Assembly: GCF_007004655.1 (NCBI RefSeq)
Contig: NZ_ML660111.1
Span: 1-64,000, forward strand
From: Exilibacterium tricleocarpae
GTDB lineage: Bacteria > Pseudomonadota > Gammaproteobacteria > Pseudomonadales > Cellvibrionaceae
Length of the DNA: 64,000 nt
Reading direction: 5' to 3'
Shown: positions 35,631 to 51,856 of the stretch, piece after piece
Layout: every line of letters begins with the position of its first letter
Numbering within the stretch: the stretch's first letter is position 1
The notes under the pieces: generated by a model
Seen by the model: the letters and a program-made list of their open reading frames with translations, nothing else
What the model was told of the DNA's origin: nothing
Database searches by the model: none
Program-made: the position numbers and the translations under genes

Positions 35631-35788
35631 GTCCCAATTCAGTGTTACAGAGCTGGATTTGATCACCGAAACCGCTTTCAACCGAGGCCATTGATCGGCT
35701 CCGATTGAAAGTTGAAGTAACGATTAGTTGACACCCTTGCGGCCATTGTGGCGCGCAGGTGAAGCTAATCAAATCCAGGAGAAACCTC

Positions 35789-36319
35789 GTGGCAATAGGA
35801 CTCGAAGACAAAAAAGCGATTGTCGCTGACGTTAACGAGACCGCGAGCAACGCTTTGTCATTGGTGATCGCCGACGCGCGCGGTGTGAACGTGACAGACA
35901 TGACTGCCCTGCGGAAATTGGCCCGTGAGAATAAAGTACACCTTCGTGTGGTTCGCAATACATTGGCGAAGCGCGCTTTCGAAGGGACTGAGTTCGCATG
36001 TGTCAACGACGCGCTGGTGGGGCCTTCGCTGTTCGGCTTTTCTATGGAAGACCCGGGCGCGGCGGCACGTCTTTTCAAAGATTTTGCGAAAGATAATGCA
36101 AATTTTGAAGTCAAGGCGCTGTCTGTCGGTGGCAAAAAACTTGAGGCTGCGCAAATTGATGCGCTGGCCAAGCTGCCGACGCGGGAACAAGCGTTGGGTA
36201 TGCTGGCCAACGTTATGCTGGCGCCCGTCACCAAGTTGGTTCGTACTTTCAACGAAGTGCCGACCAAGGTTACTCGCGTAGTTGCGGCTGTTCGCGACCA
36301 AAAGCAAGATGCTGCTTAG
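35789..36319 (+). CDS. rplJ: Ribosomal protein L10
   Basis: A 176-residue L10, the stalk platform that binds L7/L12 dimers through its C-terminal helix. The start is GTG at 35789 with AGGAG seven bases upstream and gives the usual N terminus after formyl-Met, [11 protein letters not shown]. An in-frame ATG 30 bases upstream lies before that ribosome site and is rejected. It is followed 73 bases later by rplL and controlled by the leader at 35551-35630. Confidence 0.96.
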   Translation: MAIGLEDKKAIVADVNETASNALSLVIADARGVNVTDMTALRKLARENKVHLRVVRNTLAKRAFEGTEFACVNDALVGPSLFGFSMEDPGAAARLFKDFAKDNANFEVKALSVGGKKLEAAQIDALAKLPTREQALGMLANVMLAPVTKLVRTFNEVPTKVTRVVAAVRDQKQDAA

Positions 36320-36392
36320 TTGTTTATCTTTTTGATGAGAAGCGGTTTCGAGAGTTTATTAGTTTTCAATCTTTTATCTGGAGATTTGAGTC

Positions 36393-36770
36393 ATGGCTCT
36401 GTCTAAAGACGATATCTTAAATGCAATTGCCGAAATGTCTGTAATGGACGTTGTTGAACTGGTTGAAGCAATGGAAGAGAAGTTTGGCGTTTCCGCCCAG
36501 GCTGCTGTCGCCGTTGCTGCTGCCCCTGCCGCCGATGCCGGCGCCGCCGCTGAAGAGAAGACCGAGTTCGATGTGGTTCTGTCCGCAGCCGGTGACAAGA
36601 AAGTCAATGTCATCAAGGCTGTTCGCGGTCTCACCGGTCTCGGCCTGAAGGAAGCCAAGGCGCTGGTGGACGAAGCACCTAAGCCGATCAAAGAAGGCGT
36701 TACCAAAGAAGAAGCTGAAGAAGCTAAGAAGCAGCTTGAAGAAGCCGGCGCATCTGTCGAAGTTAAGTAA
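36393..36770 (+). CDS. rplL: Ribosomal protein L7/L12
   Basis: A 125-residue L7/L12. It has an N-terminal dimerisation helix pair, an Ala-rich hinge (about 35-52) and the C-terminal domain with [20 protein letters not shown] that contacts translation factors. Codon use looks highly optimised, as expected for this four-copy protein. Confidence 0.98.
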   Translation: MALSKDDILNAIAEMSVMDVVELVEAMEEKFGVSAQAAVAVAAAPAADAGAAAEEKTEFDVVLSAAGDKKVNVIKAVRGLTGLGLKEAKALVDEAPKPIKEGVTKEEAEEAKKQLEEAGASVEVK

Positions 36771-37217
36771 CTGACTCTGGTGTTTACCAGCAGGTTTTCA
36801 CAATAGAGTGATAGTTGACTTCGGTGGCATAGCGCTACTTTTCAAGCCCTTGTTAGTTTTGGGCTAAAGGCTGGTGGGAAAATCCCACTGGCCTTTTTCC
36901 GTTTGCGGTCGACGGTAAAAGATCGAAGTGATTGCAGTAAAAATCGCGATGGTATTGTGAAGTAGTGACACGGGTTTAGTAAGAAGTCGGCAGTCGTTGC
37001 ATAACGGCGGGTGTGGCAAGTTTGTTTAGCGTCGCCACAGCAGTCTGGCAGTTATGAAACAGCTTCTGATGCCCTTGGTTTAATAAGCATGACTTAATAA
37101 ACCTGGGTTAATAAACTTTCGTTGCTAAATAGTTTTGTTTTACGGAAATTAGATGAAACGCCACCCGCGTTTCTGTGGCTGAGATAGGGCCTTATCCGAA
37201 CAAGCTGGGGAATACAA
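36771..37217. other. rplL-rpoB intergenic region
   Basis: These 447 bases hold the attenuator hairpin at 36868-36898 and then AT-rich sequence with no open frame of note. In E. coli the equivalent spacer carries an attenuator and an RNase III site that set the ratio of RNA polymerase to ribosomal proteins. I see the hairpin but cannot show the processing site. Confidence 0.7.
36868..36898 (+). terminator. Attenuator between rplL and rpoB
   Basis: A 12-bp stem with two G-U pairs (36868-36879 with 36883-36894) overlaps a run of five T. Position and shape match the partial terminator that lowers transcription into rpoBC. Confidence 0.8.
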
Positions 37218-40200
37218 ATGGCTTACTCATACACTGAGAAAAAACGTATCCGCAAGGACTTCGGCAAACTGCCGACCGTTATGGATGTACCTTTCCTCCT
37301 GGCGATTCAGTTGGACTCCTACCGGAAATTTACCCAGGCCGGCACCGCCGCCGATGCCCGTGGCGACCACGGTTTGCACGCGGCTTTCAAGTCTGTGTTT
37401 CCGATAGTGAGCTATTCCGGCAGCGCCGCCCTTGAATACGTGAGTTACAACCTGGGTAAGCCTGCATTTGACGTCAACGAATGCCAACTGCGCGGTGTCA
37501 CCTACGCCGTGCCGTTGCGTGTCAAAGTGCGCCTGATTATTTACGATAAAGAATCTGCCAACAAGTCCATCAAGGACATCAAAGAGCAGGAAGTCTACAT
37601 GGGCGAGATTCCGCTCATGACCGATAACGGCACCTTCGTGATCAATGGTACCGAGCGGGTGATTGTCTCCCAGCTGCATCGCTCCCCGGGCGTGTTTTTT
37701 GATCATGATAAGGGTAAAACCCACTCTTCCGGCAAATTGTTGTATTCCGCCCGCGTCATCCCCTACCGCGGCTCGTGGCTGGACTTTGAGTTTGATCCGA
37801 AAGACCTGGTGTTTGTGCGGATCGATCGCCGTCGCAAGCTGCCGGCGACTATTCTGCTGCGCGCCCTGGGTTTCAGCTCGGAAGAAATGCTGGATATGTT
37901 CTTTGATACCAGCAGCTTCCACATCAACAGTGACGGTGAATTCACCCTTGAGCTGGTGCCGTCGCGGCTGCGCGGCGATGTGGCCACGTTTGAAATCAAG
38001 GACAACGACGGCAATGTCGTGGTCGAAGAGGGCCGCCGTGTCACCGCGCGGCATATTCGCCAACTGGAAAAAGCCGGCGTCAGCGAGCTGGCCGTACCGC
38101 GGGAATACATGCTCGGCCGTTCGCTGGCAAAAGACCTGGCCAACACCGAGACCGGCGAGCTGCTGGCGGAGTGTAATACTGAGATTACCGAAGAAATTCT
38201 GGACAAGATGGTGGCGGCCCAGATCAAAACGGTCGAGACGCTTTACACCAACGAATTGGATTGCGGTCCGTTTATCTCCGATACGCTGCGTGTCGATCCG
38301 GCCCGCACCGAGTTGGAGGCGCTGGTGGAAATTTACCGCATGATGCGCCCCGGCGAGCCGCCCACCAAAGAATCCGCCGAAGCACTGTTTCAAAACCTGT
38401 TCTTCAGCCAGGAGCGCTATGATCTTTCCGCTGTCGGCCGTATGAAGTTCAACCGCCGCCTGGGTCGCGAGAGCGAGGGCGGCGAAGGCACGCTGTCGAA
38501 TGACGATATTGTGGCGGTGCTGCGCACCTTGATTGATATCCGCAACGGCAAGGGCATGGTCGACGATATCGACCACCTCGGCAACCGCCGGGTGCGCTCG
38601 GTGGGTGAAATGGCGGAAAACCAGTTCCGTGTCGGCCTGGTCCGGGTAGAGCGGGCGGTGAAAGAGCGCCTGTCCATGGCCGAGTCCGAAGGGCTGATGC
38701 CGCAGGATTTGATCAATGCCAAACCGGTGGCGGCGGCGGTCAAGGAGTTTTTCGGCTCCTCCCAGTTGTCGCAGTTTATGGACCAGAACAACCCGCTGTC
38801 CGAGGTTACTCACAAGCGCCGGGTATCGGCCCTGGGCCCCGGTGGTCTGACCCGCGAACGCGCCGGCTTTGAAGTGCGCGATGTGCACCCGACGCACTAC
38901 GGTCGCGTGTGTCCGATCGAAACGCCGGAGGGGCCGAACATCGGCCTGATCAACTCGCTCGCCACCTATGCGCGCACCAACAACTACGGTTTTTTGGAAA
39001 GTCCGTACCGGCGTGTCAAAGAAGGCCAGGTCACCGACGATATCGACTATCTGTCGGCGATCAACGAGTCCGAGTATGTGATTGCCCAGGCCTCGGCCAC
39101 GGTCAATGAAAAAGGCCAGTTGGTGGACGAGTTGGTCTCTGTGCGCCACCAGAACGAATTTACCCTGAAAGCGGCCGAAGACGTGCAGTATATGGACGTG
39201 TCGCCGCGCCAGGTGGTCTCTGTGGCTGCCTCGTTGATTCCGTTTCTGGAGCACGATGACGCCAACCGTGCCCTGATGGGCTCCAACATGCAGCGCCAGG
39301 CCGTGCCGACGTTGAAGGCGGACAAGCCGCTGGTCGGTACCGGTATGGAGCGCAATGTGGCGCGCGACTCCGGCGTTTGTGTCGTGGCCAAGCGCAGCGG
39401 TGCGATCGAGCGGGTCGATGCCGCGCGCATCGTGGTGCGGGTTGACGATCAGGAGGTCGACGCCGGTGATGCCGGTGTGGATATCTACAATCTCACCAAG
39501 TACACCCGCTCCAACCAAAACACCTGTATCAACCAGCGCTCCATTGTCAGTGTCGGCGACCAGGTCTCCCGCGGCGATATCCTGGCCGACGGACCCTCGG
39601 TCGACCTCGGCGAGCTGGCGCTGGGACAGAACATGCGCATCGCCTTTATGCCCTGGAACGGCTACAACTTCGAGGATTCGATTCTGGTCTCCGAGCGGGT
39701 TGTGCAGGAAGACCGTTTCACTACCATTCATATTCAGGAGCTGACCTGTATTGCCCGCGACACCAAGCTCGGCAGCGAGGAAATCAGTGCGGACATTCCC
39801 AACGTCGGCGAGGGCGCGCTGTCCAAGCTGGACGAGTCGGGTATCGTTTATATCGGTGCCGAAGTCGGCCCGGGCGATATCCTGGTGGGCAAGGTCACAC
39901 CGAAAGGTGAAACCCAGTTGACGCCGGAAGAGAAGCTGCTGCGGGCGATTTTCGGTGAAAAGGCGTCCGATGTTAAAGACACCTCCCTGCGGGTGCCCAC
40001 CAGCACCTTCGGCACCGTTATCGACGTGCAGGTGTTTACCCGCGACGGCTTGGAGAAAGACCAGCGCTCGCTGGAAATCGAGAAGTCCCAGTTGGATCAG
40101 GTGCGTAAAGACTTGAACGAAGAGTATCGCATTGTCGAAACTGCCACGTTTGAACGCCTGCGCGCCGCCCTGGTGGGGCAGCCCGCTGCCGGCGGCAAGG

Positions 40201-41303
40201 GTGTTAAGAAGGGCGATGTTATCTCTGACGAACTGCTCGACAGTCTCGAGGCCGATCAGTGGTTCAAGCTGCGCATGTCCGACGAGGCGCTGAACGAGCA
40301 GCTCGAGCGTGCCGAAGAACAGTTGAAAGAGCGCCGCAAGATTCTCGACGAGCGCTTCGAGGACAAAAAGAAAAAACTCGAAACCGGTGACGACCTGGCG
40401 CCGGGCGTGTTGAAAATCGTCAAGGTTTACCTGGCGATCAAGCGCCGCATCCAGCCCGGAGACAAAATGGCGGGCCGCCACGGTAACAAGGGGGTTATCT
40501 CGGTGATTATGCCGGTCGAGGATATGCCCTATGACGAGAACGGCGAGCCGGTCGATATCGTCCTCAATCCGCTGGGCGTGCCCTCGCGGATGAATGTGGG
40601 ACAGATTCTCGAAACCCACCTGGGCCTGGCCGCCAAGGGGCTCGGCGTCAAGATCGATGCCATGTTGCGCCAGCAGCGCGAAGTGGCCGAACTGCGACAG
40701 TTTTTCGAGGAGATCTACAACAAAACCGGTGACGTCGGTGCCAAAGAGGACCTGCAGTCGTTCAGCGACACCGATGTACTGGAGCTGGCGCGCAACCTCA
40801 GCGGTGGTGTGCCCATGGCAACTCCGGTGTTCGACGGTGCCAAGGAGACGGAAATCAAACAACTGCTGGCACTGGCGGAGCTGCCGGAATCCGGTCAGAT
40901 GTCTCTGTATGACGGCCGTACCGGCGACGCGTTCCAGCGTCCGGTGACCGTCGGTTACATGTACATGCTGAAGCTCAACCACCTGGTGGACGACAAGATG
41001 CACGCCCGCTCCACCGGCTCCTACAGCCTGGTCACCCAGCAGCCGCTCGGGGGTAAAGCCCAGTTTGGCGGCCAGCGCTTCGGTGAGATGGAAGTGTGGG
41101 CGCTGGAAGCCTACGGTGCCGCTTATACCTTGCAGGAAATGCTCACGGTCAAATCCGACGACGTGGCCGGGCGCACCAAAATGTATAAAAACATCGTCGA
41201 CGGCGACCACCGTATGGAGCCCGGGATGCCGGAGTCCTTTAACGTACTGGTTAAGGAAATCCGCTCGCTCGGTATCAATATGGAACTGGAGAACGACGCC
41301 TGA
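37218..41303 (+). CDS. rpoB: RNA polymerase beta subunit
   Basis: A 1361-residue RpoB, the catalytic core subunit that forms much of the DNA and RNA channel. The rifampicin-binding cluster [20 protein letters not shown] followed by [11 protein letters not shown] has the wild-type residues of sensitive enzymes. The conserved C-terminal regions ([38 protein letters not shown]) are present. The length is close to E. coli. It is followed 93 bases later by rpoC. Confidence 0.99.
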   Translation: MAYSYTEKKRIRKDFGKLPTVMDVPFLLAIQLDSYRKFTQAGTAADARGDHGLHAAFKSVFPIVSYSGSAALEYVSYNLGKPAFDVNECQLRGVTYAVPLRVKVRLIIYDKESANKSIKDIKEQEVYMGEIPLMTDNGTFVINGTERVIVSQLHRSPGVFFDHDKGKTHSSGKLLYSARVIPYRGSWLDFEFDPKDLVFVRIDRRRKLPATILLRALGFSSEEMLDMFFDTSSFHINSDGEFTLELVPSRLRGDVATFEIKDNDGNVVVEEGRRVTARHIRQLEKAGVSELAVPREYMLGRSLAKDLANTETGELLAECNTEITEEILDKMVAAQIKTVETLYTNELDCGPFISDTLRVDPARTELEALVEIYRMMRPGEPPTKESAEALFQNLFFSQERYDLSAVGRMKFNRRLGRESEGGEGTLSNDDIVAVLRTLIDIRNGKGMVDDIDHLGNRRVRSVGEMAENQFRVGLVRVERAVKERLSMAESEGLMPQDLINAKPVAAAVKEFFGSSQLSQFMDQNNPLSEVTHKRRVSALGPGGLTRERAGFEVRDVHPTHYGRVCPIETPEGPNIGLINSLATYARTNNYGFLESPYRRVKEGQVTDDIDYLSAINESEYVIAQASATVNEKGQLVDELVSVRHQNEFTLKAAEDVQYMDVSPRQVVSVAASLIPFLEHDDANRALMGSNMQRQAVPTLKADKPLVGTGMERNVARDSGVCVVAKRSGAIERVDAARIVVRVDDQEVDAGDAGVDIYNLTKYTRSNQNTCINQRSIVSVGDQVSRGDILADGPSVDLGELALGQNMRIAFMPWNGYNFEDSILVSERVVQEDRFTTIHIQELTCIARDTKLGSEEISADIPNVGEGALSKLDESGIVYIGAEVGPGDILVGKVTPKGETQLTPEEKLLRAIFGEKASDVKDTSLRVPTSTFGTVIDVQVFTRDGLEKDQRSLEIEKSQLDQVRKDLNEEYRIVETATFERLRAALVGQPAAGGKGVKKGDVISDELLDSLEADQWFKLRMSDEALNEQLERAEEQLKERRKILDERFEDKKKKLETGDDLAPGVLKIVKVYLAIKRRIQPGDKMAGRHGNKGVISVIMPVEDMPYDENGEPVDIVLNPLGVPSRMNVGQILETHLGLAAKGLGVKIDAMLRQQREVAELRQFFEEIYNKTGDVGAKEDLQSFSDTDVLELARNLSGGVPMATPVFDGAKETEIKQLLALAELPESGQMSLYDGRTGDAFQRPVTVGYMYMLKLNHLVDDKMHARSTGSYSLVTQQPLGGKAQFGGQRFGEMEVWALEAYGAAYTLQEMLTVKSDDVAGRTKMYKNIVDGDHRMEPGMPESFNVLVKEIRSLGINMELENDA

Positions 41304-41396
41304 GCCGTTAGTCGTTACCGGCCGCGCTCGCCTGAGAGCGCGGCTGTTTTGAGATTAGATTCGCTACTTGTTGGAGCCCACGAATAGGAGGCTACC

Positions 41397-45620
<4,224 letters not shown>

Positions 45621-45667
45621 CGATTGGCCGGTGTGGTGATGCGCCGGCGCCCCCCTCCGTGGGGGTA

Positions 45668-45696
45668 TTGACTGGGGCGGGTGGCGTCATTACAAT
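45668..45696 (+). promoter_or_regulatory. Promoter for rpsL within the rpoC terminator
   Basis: TTGACT (45668-45673) and TACAAT (45691-45696) are 17 bases apart, each five of six to consensus. The -10 box lies in the loop of the terminator hairpin at 45677-45707. Transcripts starting near 45703 would lack the left arm and escape termination. Confidence 0.7.
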
Positions 45697-45713
45697 GCGC
45701 CACCCGCTTTTTT
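45677..45713 (+). terminator. Rho-independent terminator after rpoC
   Basis: GCGGGTGGCG (45677-45686) pairs perfectly with CGCCACCCGC (45698-45707), followed by six T (45708-45713). It ends the rpoBC transcript 57 bases after the rpoC stop. Confidence 0.9.
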
Positions 45714-45752
45714 CTAAGTGGAAGTCATTTTTATTTTTTGGAGTTATTTTTC

Positions 45753-46124
45753 ATGGCAACGATCAACCAGTTGGTTCGTAAGCCGAGAAAACGTAAAGCA
45801 GCCAAGAGCGATGTGCCCGCTTTGCAGGGCAACCCTCAGCGCCGCGGTGTTTGCACCCGTGTCTACACCACCACACCGAAGAAGCCGAACTCGGCCCTGC
45901 GCAAGGTTTGCCGGGTGCGCCTGACCAACGGTTTCGAGGTAACGTCCTATATCGGTGGTGAGGGACACAACCTGCAGGAGCACAGTGTGGTGTTGATTCG
46001 CGGCGGCCGGGTAAAAGACCTGCCGGGTGTGCGTTATCACACCGTGCGCGGCAGCCTTGACACCTCTGGTGTGAACGATCGCAAACAAGGCCGTTCCAAG
46101 TACGGTACCAAGCGGCCCAAGTAA
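45753..46124 (+). CDS. rpsL: Ribosomal protein S12
   Basis: A 123-residue S12 of the decoding centre. ATG 45753 follows TTGGAG and gives [13 protein letters not shown]; an open frame extends upstream but is not the start. The streptomycin-related lysines are wild type ([11 protein letters not shown] and [11 protein letters not shown]), so streptomycin sensitivity is expected from this gene. First gene of the str operon, with its own promoter at 45668. Confidence 0.97.
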   Translation: MATINQLVRKPRKRKAAKSDVPALQGNPQRRGVCTRVYTTTPKKPNSALRKVCRVRLTNGFEVTSYIGGEGHNLQEHSVVLIRGGRVKDLPGVRYHTVRGSLDTSGVNDRKQGRSKYGTKRPK

Positions 46125-46287
46125 CTGAAGTCAAGCAACGGAACAGGTTGCGTGGCCCCGCTGCCGTAGCAAAACGTTTTCGGTGAGAACCGAGTAAGGC
46201 TGAGCGCGCTGGTGATGATAGGGTGTTAGTACAGAAACCTATTGTTGGAGCGACGTCTTAGACAACCCTGAAGAGAGGCGAATTAAA

Positions 46288-46758
46288 ATGCCAAGAAGAC
46301 GCGTAGTCGCCAAACGTGAAGTATTGCCGGATCCCAAGTACGGCAATGTGACATTGGCGAAGTTTATGAACATGGTTATGGTCAGCGGCAAGAAGTCCGT
46401 CGCTGAACGCATTGTCTACGGTGCTTTGGATATTGTTAAGGAACGCCTTAACAAGGACCCGCTGGAGGTATTCGACGAAGCGCTGGAGAAGATCGCACCG
46501 GTTGTAGAGGTCAAGTCCCGCCGTGTCGGTGGTGCAACCTATCAAGTGCCGGTTGAAGTGCGCCCGGCCCGCCGCACCGCGCTGGCCATGCGCTGGCTGG
46601 TGGAGTACTCCCGCAACCGCGGTGAGAAGTCCATGCCGCAGCGACTGGCCGGTGAGCTGATCGACGCCGCCCAGGGCAAGGGGGCAGCGGTTAAAAAGCG
46701 CGAAGACGTTCACCGTATGGCTGAGGCCAACAAGGCGTTCTCTCACTATCGTTTTTAA
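46288..46758 (+). CDS. rpsG: Ribosomal protein S7
   Basis: A 156-residue S7 that organises the 3' major domain of 16S rRNA. It starts [19 protein letters not shown]. It lies 163 bases after rpsL. In E. coli S7 represses its own operon by binding the rpsL-rpsG spacer; this spacer is long enough for a similar structure, but I did not identify one. Confidence 0.98.
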   Translation: MPRRRVVAKREVLPDPKYGNVTLAKFMNMVMVSGKKSVAERIVYGALDIVKERLNKDPLEVFDEALEKIAPVVEVKSRRVGGATYQVPVEVRPARRTALAMRWLVEYSRNRGEKSMPQRLAGELIDAAQGKGAAVKKREDVHRMAEANKAFSHYRF

Positions 46759-46840
46759 AGGCGCTTTTAATCTCAGTGTTTCTAATGTCAACATAAGGGC
46801 AGCAGACTATTTAAAGTAACTGTAAAAACATACGGTAACG

Positions 46841-46870
46841 AAAGGCAGCTATCATCGCTGCCTTTTAGCG
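46841..46870 (+). terminator. Possible attenuator between rpsG and fusA
   Basis: AAAGGCAGC (46841-46849) pairs with GCTGCCTTT (46857-46865) around a seven-base loop, followed by a broken T-rich stretch. It may reduce read-through into fusA. A GC-rich hairpin at about 46921-46954 lies just before the fusA ribosome site. Confidence 0.45.
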
Positions 46871-46978
46871 TTTTAGTCAGATCGCCTTTATTTACTCTAT
46901 TTAAGTTGAATACAGTCGTTCCGGGCAGGCGCCGCCTTGCGGCGCGGCGCCCGGACCAGCAGAACGGGGAATGCAACC

Positions 46979-49090
46979 GTGGCACGTAAAACACCTATCG
47001 CACGCTATCGCAATATCGGTATCGTCGCACACGTAGACGCCGGTAAAACCACCACCACCGAGCGGGTACTTTTTTATACCGGCCTGTCGCATAAAATCGG
47101 CGAGGTGCACGACGGTGCCGCCACCATGGACTGGATGGAGCAGGAACAGGAGCGCGGTATCACCATTACCTCCGCGGCCACCACCTGTTTCTGGGCCGGT
47201 ATGGAGAACCAGTTCGACAAACACCGCATCAATATCATCGATACCCCGGGACACGTCGATTTCACCATCGAGGTGGAGCGTTCCCTGCGGGTGCTGGACG
47301 GTGCCGTGGTGGTGCTGTGCGGCTCTTCCGGCGTGCAGCCGCAGACCGAAACCGTCTGGCGTCAGGCCAACAAATACGAAGTGCCGCGCATGGTTTTCGT
47401 CAATAAAATGGATCGCGCCGGTGCCGATTTCGATATGGTTGTCGGTCAACTGAAAGAGCGCCTCGGTGCCGTACCGGTACCCCTGCAAATGACGATTGGT
47501 GCCGAAGAGGAATTCAAAGGTGTGGTCGACCTGGTAAAAATGAAGGCCATCCTCTGGAATGAAGCCGATCAGGGTATGTCTTTCGACTATGCCGATATTC
47601 CCGCCGAGCTGCAGGACAAGTGCGAGGAGATGCGCGAGTACCTGGTCGAGTCCGCCGCTGAGGCCAACGAAGAGCTGATGGAAAAATACCTGGAAGGGGG
47701 CGAGTTGACCGAGGAAGAGGTCAAAGCCGGTATTCGCCAGCGTACCCTGGCCAATGAAATCGTGCCGGTGTTGGGCGGCTCAGCCTTTAAAAACAAGGGT
47801 GTGCAGGCGGTGTTGGACGCTGTTATCGAATACCTGCCGGCGCCGACCGAAGTGAAAGCGATCGAAGGGATACTGGATGATGGAGAAACCACCGAGGCCC
47901 GCGAGGCCGACGACAATGCGCCTTTCGCCGCCCTGGCCTTTAAAATCGCCACCGACCCTTTCGTAGGCACGCTGACGTTCTTCCGGGTTTACTCCGGTAC
48001 CCTGAGTTCCGGTGACACCATTTACAATTCGGTGAAGGGCAAAAGAGAGCGTGTCGGCCGGATGGTGCAAATGCACTCCAACGACCGCCAGGAAATTAAA
48101 GAAGTGCTGGCGGGGGATATCGCCGCCGGTATCGGCCTCAAGGACGTGACCACCGGTGATACCCTTTGCGCCCAAAACAGCGTCATCACCCTGGAGCGCA
48201 TGGAGTTCCCCGAGCCGGTTATTTCGGTAGCCGTAGAGCCCAAATCCAAGGCCGATCAGGAGAAAATGGGTATCGCTCTGGGTAAGTTGGCTCAGGAAGA
48301 CCCGTCTTTCCGGGTCAAGACCGACGAGGAAACGGGGCAGACCATTATTTCCGGTATGGGTGAGTTGCACCTGGATATCCTGGTCGACCGCATGCGGCGC
48401 GAGTTTAGCGTCGAGGCGAATATCGGCAAGCCCCAGGTGGCATACCGCGAAGCCATTCGCAACACCTCGGAAATCGAAGGCAAGTTCGTGCGCCAGTCCG
48501 GTGGTCGTGGTCAATACGGCCATGTCTGGATCAAATTCGAGCCCGCCGAAGACGCGGGCGCTGAAGGCTTGGAGTTTGTCAACGAAATCGTCGGCGGTGT
48601 GGTGCCTCGTGAATATATCCCGGCAGTCGAAAAAGGTATCTCCGAGCAGATGCAAAACGGTGTCCTGGCCGGCTACCCGCTGCTGGGGTTGAAGGCGACG
48701 CTCTACGATGGCTCTTACCACGATGTTGACTCCAGTGAGATGGCGTTTAAAATCGCTGGCTCCATGGCGACTAAAAAGCTGTCCCAGGAGGGTGGTGCCG
48801 TATTGCTTGAACCGCTGATGAAAGTTGAAGTGGTGACGCCTGAAGAGAATATGGGCGATGTGGTGGGTGATCTCAACCGCCGCCGCGGTTTGATTCAGGG
48901 GATGGACGAGAATGCGTCCGGTAAAGTTATCAATGCGGAAGTGCCGCTGGCTGAAATGTTTGGTTACGCCACCGACCTGCGTTCCGCAACCCAGGGTCGC
49001 GCAACGTTTACCATGGAGTTTGAGCGCTACGGCGAGGCGCCGAACAACATTGCCGAAGAGGTCATTGCGAAAACCAAAACCGGCAAGTGA
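46979..49090 (+). CDS. fusA: Elongation factor G
   Basis: A 703-residue EF-G, the GTPase that drives translocation. The G domain shows [18 protein letters not shown] and [10 protein letters not shown]; domains II-V follow. GTG 46979, eight bases after GGGGA, gives (M)[14 protein letters not shown] as in E. coli. An in-frame ATG 42 bases upstream sits in a GC hairpin without a ribosome site and is rejected. Confidence 0.97.
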   Translation: MARKTPIARYRNIGIVAHVDAGKTTTTERVLFYTGLSHKIGEVHDGAATMDWMEQEQERGITITSAATTCFWAGMENQFDKHRINIIDTPGHVDFTIEVERSLRVLDGAVVVLCGSSGVQPQTETVWRQANKYEVPRMVFVNKMDRAGADFDMVVGQLKERLGAVPVPLQMTIGAEEEFKGVVDLVKMKAILWNEADQGMSFDYADIPAELQDKCEEMREYLVESAAEANEELMEKYLEGGELTEEEVKAGIRQRTLANEIVPVLGGSAFKNKGVQAVLDAVIEYLPAPTEVKAIEGILDDGETTEAREADDNAPFAALAFKIATDPFVGTLTFFRVYSGTLSSGDTIYNSVKGKRERVGRMVQMHSNDRQEIKEVLAGDIAAGIGLKDVTTGDTLCAQNSVITLERMEFPEPVISVAVEPKSKADQEKMGIALGKLAQEDPSFRVKTDEETGQTIISGMGELHLDILVDRMRREFSVEANIGKPQVAYREAIRNTSEIEGKFVRQSGGRGQYGHVWIKFEPAEDAGAEGLEFVNEIVGGVVPREYIPAVEKGISEQMQNGVLAGYPLLGLKATLYDGSYHDVDSSEMAFKIAGSMATKKLSQEGGAVLLEPLMKVEVVTPEENMGDVVGDLNRRRGLIQGMDENASGKVINAEVPLAEMFGYATDLRSATQGRATFTMEFERYGEAPNNIAEEVIAKTKTGK

Positions 49091-49191
49091 CCGAAGCTCG
49101 TAGTTGGTAATTGATAGTTGATGGTGAGCGCCCGCAGGCGGGATTTGCATCGCAGCGGGTAGCCAGCAAGTTAAGTCTGAGGATATGAAAA

Positions 49192-50385
49192 GTGGCTAAA
49201 GAAAAGTTTGAACGCAACAAGCCCCACGTCAATGTGGGCACCATCGGTCACGTCGACCACGGCAAAACCACACTGACCGCGGCGCTGACGCGGGTGTGTG
49301 CAGAAGTCTGGGGTGGCGAAGCGGTGGCTTTCGACGGTATCGACAATGCCCCGGAAGAGCGCGAGCGGGGTATCACGATTGCGACCTCCCACGTGGAATA
49401 CGACTCGCCGGGCCGTCACTACGCCCACGTCGACTGCCCGGGCCACGCCGACTACGTGAAAAACATGATCACCGGTGCCGCGCAGATGGACGGTGCGATC
49501 CTGGTGTGCTCGGCGGCAGACGGCCCGATGCCGCAGACCCGCGAGCATATCCTGCTGTCACGGCAGGTGGGCGTGCCCTATATTGTGGTGTTCCTGAACA
49601 AGGCGGACATGGTCGACGACGACGAGCTGCTGGAGCTGGTGGAAATGGAAGTGCGGGAGCTGCTGGACCAGTACGAGTTCCCGGGCGACGACACCCCGAT
49701 CATCACCGGTTCGGCGCTGATGGCGCTGGAAGGCAAAGACGACAACGAGATGGGTACCACGGCGGTGAAGAAGCTGGTGGAAACCCTGGACGAGTATATT
49801 CCGGAGCCGGAGCGGGCGGTGGACCAGCCGTTCCTGATGCCGATCGAGGACGTGTTTTCGATCTCCGGTCGCGGCACGGTGGTAACCGGTCGTGTCGAGC
49901 GGGGTATTGTGAAGGTGGGCGAGGAGATCGAGATCGTCGGTATCAAAGAGACCACCAAGACCACCTGTACCGGAGTGGAGATGTTCCGCAAGCTGCTGGA
50001 CGAAGGCCGTGCTGGTGAGAATGTGGGGGTACTGCTGCGCGGCACCAAGCGGGAAGAAGTGGAGCGTGGGCAGGTGCTGGCGCGTCCGGGTTCGATCACG
50101 CCGCACACCAAGTTCGAGTCTGAGGTGTATGTGCTGTCGAAGGACGAAGGTGGGCGTCACACGCCGTTTTTCAAAGGCTACCGGCCGCAGTTCTATTTCC
50201 GCACCACGGACGTGACCGGTGCCTGCGAATTGCCGGAAGGCACCGAGATGGTGATGCCGGGTGACAATGTGCAGATGGTGGTGACACTGATTGCCCCGAT
50301 TGCGATGGAAGAGGGTCTGCGGTTTGCGATCCGCGAGGGCGGCCGCACGGTTGGTGCGGGTGTCGTTGCCAAAATCATCGAGTAA
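49192..50385 (+). CDS. tufA: Elongation factor Tu, copy A
   Basis: A 397-residue EF-Tu identical in protein sequence to tufB. It starts with GTG (tufB uses ATG), and synonymous differences are confined to the first nine codons and the last sense codon region. It lies 101 bases after fusA at the end of the str operon and is closed by a strong terminator. Confidence 0.98.
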   Translation: MAKEKFERNKPHVNVGTIGHVDHGKTTLTAALTRVCAEVWGGEAVAFDGIDNAPEERERGITIATSHVEYDSPGRHYAHVDCPGHADYVKNMITGAAQMDGAILVCSAADGPMPQTREHILLSRQVGVPYIVVFLNKADMVDDDELLELVEMEVRELLDQYEFPGDDTPIITGSALMALEGKDDNEMGTTAVKKLVETLDEYIPEPERAVDQPFLMPIEDVFSISGRGTVVTGRVERGIVKVGEEIEIVGIKETTKTTCTGVEMFRKLLDEGRAGENVGVLLRGTKREEVERGQVLARPGSITPHTKFESEVYVLSKDEGGRHTPFFKGYRPQFYFRTTDVTGACELPEGTEMVMPGDNVQMVVTLIAPIAMEEGLRFAIREGGRTVGAGVVAKIIE

Positions 50386-50418
50386 GCTCGATCTCAAGCC
50401 GTGTCTGGCTGAGGTCTC

Positions 50419-50450
50419 AAAAAGGGGCTCCCGCGAGGGAGCCCTTTTTT
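50419..50450 (+). terminator. Terminator after tufA
   Basis: GGGCTCCC (50425-50432) pairs with GGGAGCCC (50437-50444) around a GCGA tetraloop, extended by A-T pairs with the six trailing T. A strong bidirectional-looking terminator that ends the str operon. Confidence 0.93.
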
Positions 50451-50540
50451 ATAAGTGTTTGAAATAACGGGTTTTTTTGGTAGGTTTTCCCTCTCTGTTC
50501 CGGGTCGGCACAGAAAGTGCCAGAAGCGCCTAAATAGCCC

Positions 50541-50569
50541 TTGACACCCTGGGGGCACCCCTTTAGAAT
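50541..50569 (+). promoter_or_regulatory. Promoter of the S10 operon
   Basis: Perfect -35 TTGACA (50541-50546), a 17-base spacer and TAGAAT (50564-50569). It lies 79 bases upstream of rpsJ. The leader is shorter than that of E. coli, where L4 regulates the S10 operon. Confidence 0.85.
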
Positions 50570-50599
50570 TCGGCTTCCGTTTTGACAGGCCCCTTATAA

Positions 50600-50959
<360 letters not shown>

Positions 50960-51159
50960 ATTCAGCTGGGTTTCGACTCACTGTTAATGGGTTTCGACTG
51001 ATTATAGGTTTCGACTAATTAATAGGTATTGAATAGCTAGCAGTATTCGCCGAAGTCCTGGACCCCAGCCCCCGTAAGGCATCCGTCCAGGTGTGTGTAA
51101 CGCTCTGAAATGGGCGGCCATAGCGGGTAACAGCCCCGTACACTGAGAGGTTAAAGAAA
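50960..51159. other. 200-base rpsJ-rplC spacer
   Basis: Most genes of this operon are less than 75 bases apart, so this spacer is unusually long. It has GC-rich segments near 51060-51110 that could fold, followed by GAGAGG before rplC. No gene and no clear promoter are visible. Confidence 0.5.
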
Positions 51160-51798
51160 ATGACGATTGGCATTGTCGGTCGCAAAAGCGGCATGACCCG
51201 CATTTTTACCGACGAAGGTGTTTCCATTCCTGTCTCTGTGATTGAGGTCGAACCCAATCGCATCACCCAGGTTAAGAACGTAGAAACCGACGGCTACAGC
51301 TCTGTGCAGGTAACCGTAGGGTCACGTCGTGCCTCCCGTGTTACCAAGCCTGCTGCAGGTCATTTTGCCAAAGCTAACTCAGAAGCCGGTCGCGGCTTGT
51401 GGGAGTTGCGCAATGACGGCGGCGAAACCTTTGAAGTCGGCGGCGAGCTGACTGTCGAAGCGTTTGAGGCTGGTCAAAAAATTGATGTTACCGGCACCTC
51501 TAAGGGTAAGGGTTTTGCAGGCGGCGTTAAGCGCTGGAATTTCCGCATGCAGGACGCTACTCACGGTAACTCTATATCTCACCGCGCTCCCGGCTCGATT
51601 GGCCAGTGTCAAACGCCGGGCCGTGTTTTCAAAGGCAAAAAGATGGCCGGCCACCTCGGTGCTGAACGGGTCACCATTCAGAACCTCGAAGTGGTCAAAG
51701 TCGATGCCGAGCGCAACTTACTGTTGGTCAAAGGTGCTATTCCCGGTGCGCCCGGTGGCGATGTCATCGTGCGCCCGGCCGTGAAGGTGCGCAACTGA
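51160..51798 (+). CDS. rplC: Ribosomal protein L3
   Basis: A 212-residue L3, an early assembly protein near the peptidyl transferase centre. Conserved segments are [13 protein letters not shown] at the N terminus and [24 protein letters not shown] with the Gln that is methylated in relatives. Second gene of the S10 operon. Confidence 0.98.
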   Translation: MTIGIVGRKSGMTRIFTDEGVSIPVSVIEVEPNRITQVKNVETDGYSSVQVTVGSRRASRVTKPAAGHFAKANSEAGRGLWELRNDGGETFEVGGELTVEAFEAGQKIDVTGTSKGKGFAGGVKRWNFRMQDATHGNSISHRAPGSIGQCQTPGRVFKGKKMAGHLGAERVTIQNLEVVKVDAERNLLLVKGAIPGAPGGDVIVRPAVKVRN

Positions 51799-51856
51799 GC
51801 GCGTGCGTAACCGACAGCCTGTCGCAGAGATATAGGGGTTTAGTGGGGAATCGACC

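Noticed and set aside
37227..41210. A 1327-codon open frame antisense to rpoB
   Set aside because: Long antisense frames are a by-product of strong codon bias in rpoB; there is no ribosome site or recognisable domain, and rpoB itself is certain.
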